From Symsagittifera roscoffensis (taxonomy: Eukaryota; Xenacoelomorpha; Acoela; Convolutidae), in the NCBI RefSeq assembly GCF_963678635.1, contig NC_087064.1, positions 3,349,926 to 3,409,925 on the forward strand: 60,000 nucleotides of DNA, written 5' to 3'. Positions 53,926-60,000 of the stretch are shown piece after piece. The notes under the pieces were generated by a model. The model worked only from the letters and a program-made list of their open reading frames with translations, ran no database searches and had not been told where the DNA came from. Position 1 is the first letter of the stretch. Each line of letters begins with the position of its first letter. The position numbers and the translations under genes are program-made.

Positions 53926-55480
53926 TTGGACAACTCAAATCAGCCAATCACGCCTCACGTAGAAACAAATTAAAGAAAAGCTATGTTATCAAGACGGAAG
54001 CATCGCGAAAACAATTCGAAAAACCACAATGGAAGACAAAATGAACCCTGGATTGATAATCGGATTAAATTTTAAGAAAAAACTGACGACAACGATGAAC
54101 CAAATTGACTCTTTAGTTAGCCTGCATTTCTACTTTTATAATCTTTATGGGCGAACTTAATTTTGGGTAATTTGGTTAAATTATTTTTAAAAGTTACCGG
54201 AATAAGGTTGAATTAATGCAGTAATGAAACATTTCCTCTAAGAAACAAATTCATGTCTTGATTAATGCTCAATGTTGAATTCAGAATGTTAGTTAGAAGA
54301 TAAAAAAATTGAAGAGCTTCAGTCTTGGAGCAATCATGCTCACAACTAGAAAGTTGGCTTTTGAATTGGAATTGAAGCGGATTATTTATTGATGATCAAT
54401 CGAATCTAAACTGCTTTGGTGCTAAGATATATAATCCTTATATTACCAATTACAAAATTAGTACGCTCACAAGTATAATCTAGATCCATTGTTCTTCACA
54501 GAAAGACGTCTATTTCATTTCTTGGAGTCTAAATTCACCGCAAATATAAACTGGCATTTTCAATGAAGATTACAATAAACTTCTGCGTAATTAACAATCA
54601 TTAATTGGATTTTGAATTGATTTATTCTGTTATCGAAGCAAACCATTTACCACATGGTAAAACCTTGTTTTGATTGGTTTTCTTTTATAGTTAATGCCAA
54701 AATTTTGGCGATATTCTTTTCGCGCAGCGAATCTGAGAAAAGTAAGTTAACCTAAAACGCTCATTTTGACGTTCGAAATCATTTTTTAAGTCAGCCAAAA
54801 AACAGTGTCAAAAAAATAATTAGCCAAGAAAGCAGTTTTTTTTACCAATTAAGATGCTGAAGGTCACCGATAATACTAAAAATTGGATGCACATGTGAAC
54901 CATTTCCCCCTAAATGAACAACGATCACATCCATTAAAATTTGACAAAATTAAACAGTTAAGCTTTCATGCGAAATGCTTTATTTGAATTGTCTAAAAAA
55001 ACAGGTGTTTCACCAAAAGAACGGTCTTGTCCCTAAATTGATTTTTTTGGGGGGGGGAGCTTGTTTTTTTGGTCGAGCTTGGCATTAACTATAATATGCG
55101 ACATAAATGATCATATATTTTTGCATCCGATCCTCTATTCTCTAATATTTGCGATTTAATCTAATTACTCTTCTGCTGTCGAATAATTTTCTGTTGTCTT
55201 TATTCTGTTAATGAATTGATTCCTTCATTGAGGTTATGTACTGTAAATTGTAAATCATGAAAGAGCTGCTCTGCTCGTCAGCCTATTTTGGACTGATTCG
55301 GTTACTTGGACCATAACATACATTCTATTCTACATACATTATTCCATTCTACCCGCGAGAATGATTATCATGACCTAATTATAATTAAGCGAATGCCAAG
55401 CTACTTACGACAGTTCATTTATGCCACCTCGAATTGTATTATTTTACATATGTCTTTTTAAAACAGGCACGTGATTGCCC
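53926..55480. other. RIM 3' UTR and downstream sequence
   Basis: The first several hundred bases are the probable 3' UTR (candidate signals at 53969 and 54574). Beyond that no gene or repeat family was recognised; a 9-base G run lies near 55045. Confidence 0.5.
54574..54579 (+). terminator. Polyadenylation signal after RIM
   Basis: This is the first canonical AATAAA after the RIM stop, about 650 bases downstream. An ATTAAA variant lies closer, at 53969-53974. Which is used cannot be told from sequence. Confidence 0.45.
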
Positions 55481-55487
55481 ATAAGTT

Positions 55488-55855
55488 ATGTCAGCAAATA
55501 GAAACCATATTCAAAAATTCCAAAGACCGTTTTGGAAAGTTTCAAAAACGTTTATTGGTTGCTATTTTTTTGCGCATTTGATCCTTCCTTCATGGGAACA
55601 GCCCCACAAAGTGATGAAGGGAACTTGCTTCAGAGACTTGTTAAACCATATGCAACAGAAAAACAGGTGATAGATCCACGTGCCGAAAAATCAAATGAAC
55701 TCAAAGTTGGTTTTTGGAAGTAATGTTTCTGATGGAGCTGAAGTCTCAAAACAAAACATTGATAATGACACAAGAAGTATAAGTGTGACAGAGGAGTGTC
55801 TCGAAAAAGCTAAGAGAGAAGAGTCTCGCGCATTTGCGAAGGGCAAAACCTAATA
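55488..55855 (+). pseudogene. Coding-like remnant with frameshift, origin unknown
   Basis: Codon-like sequence with GTAPQSDEGNLLQRLVKPYA and TEKQVIDPRAEKSNELK shifts by one base near 55711. It continues as GSNVSDGAEVSKQNIDNDTR and SISVTEECLEKAKREESRAF to a TAA that overlaps AATAAA. I do not recognise the family. It could be a decayed retrocopy or a mis-sequenced exon. Confidence 0.35.
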
Positions 55856-55934
55856 AAACTTTATTTCGATCTAGTTGAACTATGGAATGCAAAAGTTAAT
55901 TTGATTTTTTTTCTTTCGAGCAAGCTAAATAAAA

Positions 55935-56230
55935 CAATAATAGCGGGTTGGTGTGCAAGTAGCACAGAGTATTCCGAGCATGTTTAAATTAAAAAAATCT
56001 ATAAATTATTGTCATTTTTTGTGCGTTATGTAATGAGAGTAGTATACAAACGCATAGAAAGTTAGCGAATTAGGTATTATCATCAACAGGTTTCTTCAAA
56101 AAGTGTATAGAAAAAAATTGTAATGAAAACTTTTCAATATTTTTTGCCAAATTACGAATACATTTGAATAGTTTTAGTGGCACGTAAACGCTGAATTTAG
56201 CTTTCATAACTAAGTTTTCTTTTGAATAAA
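55935..56230 (-). repeat. Family B element, inverted, partial
   Basis: GCGGGTTGGTGTGCAAGTAG, then CACAGAGTATTCCGAGC at the left matches an inverted B 3' end with hairpin-like GTGCAAGTAGCAC. The other end is not clear. Confidence 0.6.
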
Positions 56231-56329
56231 CCAAGTTATTTTGCCTAAATTCCGATTTTCATTACACGATTTCTTTACTAGCTCAAATTTAGCTTGTTGG
56301 TTGCTCAGTCTATACTATATTTAAATGCT

Positions 56330-56745
56330 ATTGACAGTTATCTCCCATGTTTAAGCTTAAAAATTTAGCATGTTTAACGAAAGAATTTTTTCATGTTTAA
56401 GCTATATCATATATTGCAATGTTTAAGAAAATTTTTCATTTAATTTTCCGCAAGGTCATTAATTTATCAGTAATTTCTTTTGAGCCCAAATTAAGTCTGT
56501 CTGTCTGTATACCTGCTTTTTTAAATTAATTTCATTATGTCTGTCTACCCGTCTCCTAATTTTTTTTATTTTTGTTCTATCAAATCTATCATCTATTATA
56601 TATTGAAATGCGGGCTTCACTATCTCGCCATGTTTAAGCTTTTTCAACGTGTTTTTTTACATCTTTACCAAAAGATTTTATTCACGTTTAAGCTAAATCG
56701 TATATTGCAATGGTTAAGGCTTTTTCCATTTTCCCGTTTAAATTC
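56330..56745. repeat. Duplicated CATGTTTAAGCT block
   Basis: CATGTTTAAGCT recurs with spacing, and a stretch containing TATATTGCAATG(G)TTAAG occurs at about 56410 and 56700, so a block of roughly 110 bases is duplicated at about 56337-56450 and 56628-56740. Confidence 0.55.
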
Positions 56746-56749
56746 AGTT

Positions 56750-58050
56750 TTTTTCATTAAGTTTGTAATTAGCAACCCAATAGTTGGATGTTGTCAGAGT
56801 TTTCCCAGGTTTTGCGATTCTGGCCTCCATATATGAATAACCAAATCCTTGTAGTTCGAGGTATGACGTTTTTTTTTTAGGATTTAAAAAAAAAATTTTC
56901 AGAAAATTAGATATGAAAAAAATCACAAAAATTGGTATTCCCATCTCGGCGGTGAGGCTTTGTCAGGGTACTCTCAGGAGTTGCGATTTTTGCCTCCAAA
57001 TACGACTGCTCAAATCCTTGTAGTTTTCAAGATATGACGTTTTTTATGATTTTCTCCAAAATTTTGAAAAAAAATAGATGTTCAAAAATTCCAAAATTTT
57101 GAAAATCTCAATCCTGTTATTGAAATCTGTGAGTGTACTTTCATGGGGTTGAAAATCTTGCCTATGAATACGTCTGCTCAAAATTTTGTAGTTTTCGAGA
57201 TATGACGTTTTTTAGGATTTCCTCAAAATTTTTCAGAGAACTTGGGTATAATTTTTTTTATAAAACTTGAAATTACCATCTCTGTAGTGAGGTTCTTTCA
57301 GGGTACTCTCAGGAGTTGTGAATTTTTGCTCCAAATAAGACTGCTCAAAACCTTGCAGTTTTCCAGAAATGACGTTTTTTTGTGTTTTTTTTTTAATTTT
57401 ATGAAAATTAAACTGATTTTTTTTTTCAAAGTTTGAAATTCTTAACCTGTAGTTGGGCGCTGTCAGAGTAATCTCAGGAGTTGCAAATTAGGCCTCCAAT
57501 TGAGAATGCTCAAATCTTTTTAGTTCAACAGATACGACTGTTTTTCTGATTTTTTTGGAATTTTTCAGAAAACTCAAATTACAAAAAAGTTCACTAAAGG
57601 TAAATTCCCAACCCTGTAGTTGTGTGCTGTCAGAGTACCTTCAAAGATTGCAATTATTGCCATCTAATAAGACTGTTTGGTAGTTTTCGAGATGTGAAGT
57701 TTTTTCTGGTTTTCAAAAAATACCTCTTTAGAAAACTTAAGGTGCAGTTTCTCAAAAGTTGAATTTCCCAACGTTGTAGTTGGGTAATGTAAGAGTACTC
57801 TCAGGAGTTGTAAATCTTGCGTCCAAATGCGACTGCTCATTTGCTTTTAGCTTCCCAGATGTGACGTTTCTTAGTTCAATTTAATTTTTTGAAGAACTTC
57901 TATAAAACTACACAAAATTTTATGGTTTTTCAAAATTTGTGTAAAAAACTTGAATAAAATTTTTGCAAACTTTGTAATTACGAACTCTGAAATTGGGTGC
58001 TGTCAAAGCACACTCAAAGAACGTATAAATTTAAATTTGTTTTGTAAATT
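56750..58050 (+). repeat. Tandem array of roughly 165-bp monomers
   Basis: The phrase TGTCAGAGTACTCTCAGGAG (with variants) recurs eight times, near 56793, 56959, 57130, 57297, 57458, 57627, 57787 and 58007. Each is followed by TTGC-AATTTTTGCCTCCAAA, GACTGCTCAAATC and TAGTTTTCGAGATATGACGT motifs. Spacing is mostly 160-170 bases. Monomers are diverged. Confidence 0.8.
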
Positions 58051-58089
58051 AGAAAAATCATAGTGTTTTTTCATTTTTTGCAACAGTTA

Positions 58090-58735
58090 TCGTGCTGTTG
58101 TTCCGACCATTGAAATGGTGAGGAGTTATGTATTCGGGTGCGTTTTAGTTTTTTCTTATTTTGTTTTCCAGGCAATATCAAGAAACACAAATAATCATTG
58201 GAATGGGTCCTATGGTGTACCATAATGAAAACATTTCAGAAATGATTCTAACGACATTAAAAACTTAGAAAATTTGCTCAGATTTGAGAAAAGATGGTTC
58301 GAAATTTATGTTTTTCTTTGTAATTTTGAGCAAACAAAGCGAGCGCGTAGCCTTTCAAAAGCTTGCTTATTCTTATCTTAAACCCTGAAAATTTGATACC
58401 ATGCAGGTAAAATTAATTTTGGATTTTTATGCCATTGTGGAAAACAAAAACTTCCCAAAAAATGAAACACTTTCTGCAAATTTTTTTGAAAAACATTGTT
58501 GAATCTTTCTAAATTTTTTTTTGAAAGTTTTTGTTATTCTAGTTATTTGTATAGAATTTTGGTTCTATTTGATTAAATTATTATAAAAAATCGAATATGC
58601 CTTTAAAATAATTCTACGTCAGATCACAACACGCTGAAAAAAGTACACTTGTTTTAGAAAAAGATTTTTTAATAGTTTTTGTACAGTAGTCGAACCTTCT
58701 ATGCTACTTGCTATGTTTCTTGTTTTTGATCCAAG
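58090..58735 (+). repeat. Family B element, subfamily 2, first copy
   Basis: TTGTTCCGACCATTGAAATG, GGAGTTATGTATTCGGGTG at the left; GTCGAACCTTCTATGCTACT with a decayed hairpin at the right. Nearly parallel to the next copy. Confidence 0.72.
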
Positions 58736-59261
58736 CTATTCTTGATGTCAGTTCTCTTAATCAGTAGATGAGTTGCAAAATATTTTTTTTCTCAGAAGCA
58801 TGTCTTGATTGACATTTTCAATTTTCCACTTTGAATATCCGGTATGCCTCAGAACTTAGGCAAAATGTAAACACAAATATATGTTCTATAAATAGATTTG
58901 TAGCAGACATACTCTTGGTACTAACGGTAAGGCATCTATTCAAAAAGTTTACCACAACGCTTAAGGTAAACATAAAAAACTACCAGAAACAAAGACGACC
59001 AGAGAGACAATTTCAATCAAGCAGGCATGCAAGCCATTGATCCAGTTTTTTTTTCGGGCTTAAACTTCTTTAGTTGGCTTTGTAGCTTTTTGTAAAATAA
59101 ATTATTCTTATTTTTAGGAAAATTGTTAGACTTAATGGAATTATTGAAATTCAAAAAAATCAAAAACGTGATATTTTTTTTCGATATTTGAATTCTAAAA
59201 ATTTTTGAAAGTTTTCATGTCAGTACAATTTTTCCTTGCAACATTTATGTATATCTAACTT

Positions 59262-59900
59262 GAAATGGTGAGGAGTTATGTATTCGGGTGTTTTTTAGTT
59301 TTTTTCTTTTTTTGTTTTTCATGCAAAATCAAGAACTATAAATAATCATCGAAATGGGTCCAATGTTGTACAATAATGAATCTATTTCAGTACTGATTCG
59401 AACGACATTAAAAACTTTTGAAAATTTGCTCAGCTTTAAGAAAAACAGGTTCGAAATTTTTGATTTTCTTTTCAATTTTGAGAAAATAAAGCAAGCGCGC
59501 AGCCTTTCAAAAGTTTGTTTATCCTTAACTTAAACCCTGAAAATTTAAAACTATGCAGGTAAAATTAATTTTGGATTTTTTTGCCGTTTTGCTAAACAAA
59601 AAATTCCCAAAAAATCAAACACTTTCTGCAAATTGTTTTGAAAAACACTGTTGAATCTTCTAAATTTTTCAAAAATTTTCAAAAGTTTTCGTTCTTCTAG
59701 TTATTTGTATACAAGAGTTTTGGTTTTCTTTGATTATTTTATTTTAAAAATCGAATATGCCTATAAAAATATTTCTACGTCAGATCACAACACGCTGAAA
59801 AAAAATACACTAATTTTAGAAAAAAAAACTTTTAATTATTTTTGTACAGTTGTCGGAACCTTCTATGCTACTTGCACTGTAACCAACTATTCTTGGTTTT
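59262..59900 (+). repeat. Family B element, subfamily 2, second copy
   Basis: GAAATGGTGAGGAGTTATGT at the left; TGTCGGAACCTTCTATGCTA, CTTGCACTGTAACC at the right. It shares long stretches with the copy at 58090 (AGCCTTTCAAAAG, CTATGCAGGTAAAATTAATT). Confidence 0.74.
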
Positions 59901-60000
59901 GATCCAAGCTATTCTTCAAGGCCTGTAACGTGATTTTATGCCTCTTCAAGTTTATAGATAGCGTTTTGATGTGCAAGTGCCGTTCGATTTTTAGGGTTTT

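Noticed and set aside
56537-56836. 99-codon plus-strand frame downstream of RIM
   Set aside because: Hydrophobic Phe/Leu/Ile-rich translation typical of AT-rich repeat DNA, overlapping the duplicated CATGTTTAAGCT block.

Overview
This is an AT-rich, intron-rich animal nuclear window. It shows GT/AG introns with conserved phases, AATAAA polyadenylation signals, dense intronic repeats, and a gene for a presynaptic scaffold found in animals with synapses. Nothing seen fixes the phylum. The protein aligns with vertebrate RIM over all its domains, so a bilaterian invertebrate is my best guess, but that is inference.

From about 5.6 to 54 kb the window is dominated by one plus-strand gene, a homologue of RIM (regulating synaptic membrane exocytosis; UNC-10 in nematodes). 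I joined 25 coding exons by phase. They sum to 6,561 coding bases (2,186 residues plus stop) with every junction in frame. In order they encode the C-terminal edge of the Rab3-binding zinc finger, a Gln/Asn-rich linker, the conserved serine/acidic segment before the PDZ, the PDZ domain (exons 3-5), C2A (exons 6-9), a very long disordered linker over many small frame-neutral exons (10-20), the conserved RIM motif before C2B (exons 21-22), and C2B (exons 23-25) with stop at 53925. The N-terminal part lies upstream of the window. An extra exon at 49565-49815 is spliceable in frame after exon 21, has its own stop and is followed by AATAAA. It predicts a RIM isoform without C2B.

Inside RIM intron 11, on the minus strand, is a separate three-exon gene (35847 down to 33531, 378 residues). 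It encodes a SET-domain protein with a post-SET cysteine cluster and a MYND zinc finger at the extreme C terminus. In the canonical SMYD layout the MYND is inserted within the SET domain.

The introns and the 3' flank are filled with interspersed repeats. At least three families (A, B, C) share one architecture: short subterminal inverted repeats, then a small 3' hairpin, then a short fixed tail. The hairpins change sequence but keep pairing. A fourth family (D) also ends in a hairpin and contains internal tandem units of about 155 bp. This resembles non-autonomous Helentron-type (HINE/DINE-1-like) rolling-circle elements. Family C also carries a tRNA-like A-box/B-box segment. No transposase, Rep/helicase or reverse transcriptase was seen. 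Other repeats are a TIR element (family F, two copies), a GC-rich foldback inside a family A copy, and a tandem array of roughly 165-bp monomers at 56.75-58.05 kb.

The 3' flank (54.6-60 kb) has no convincing intact gene. It has one frameshifted coding-like remnant, the tandem array and three family B copies.
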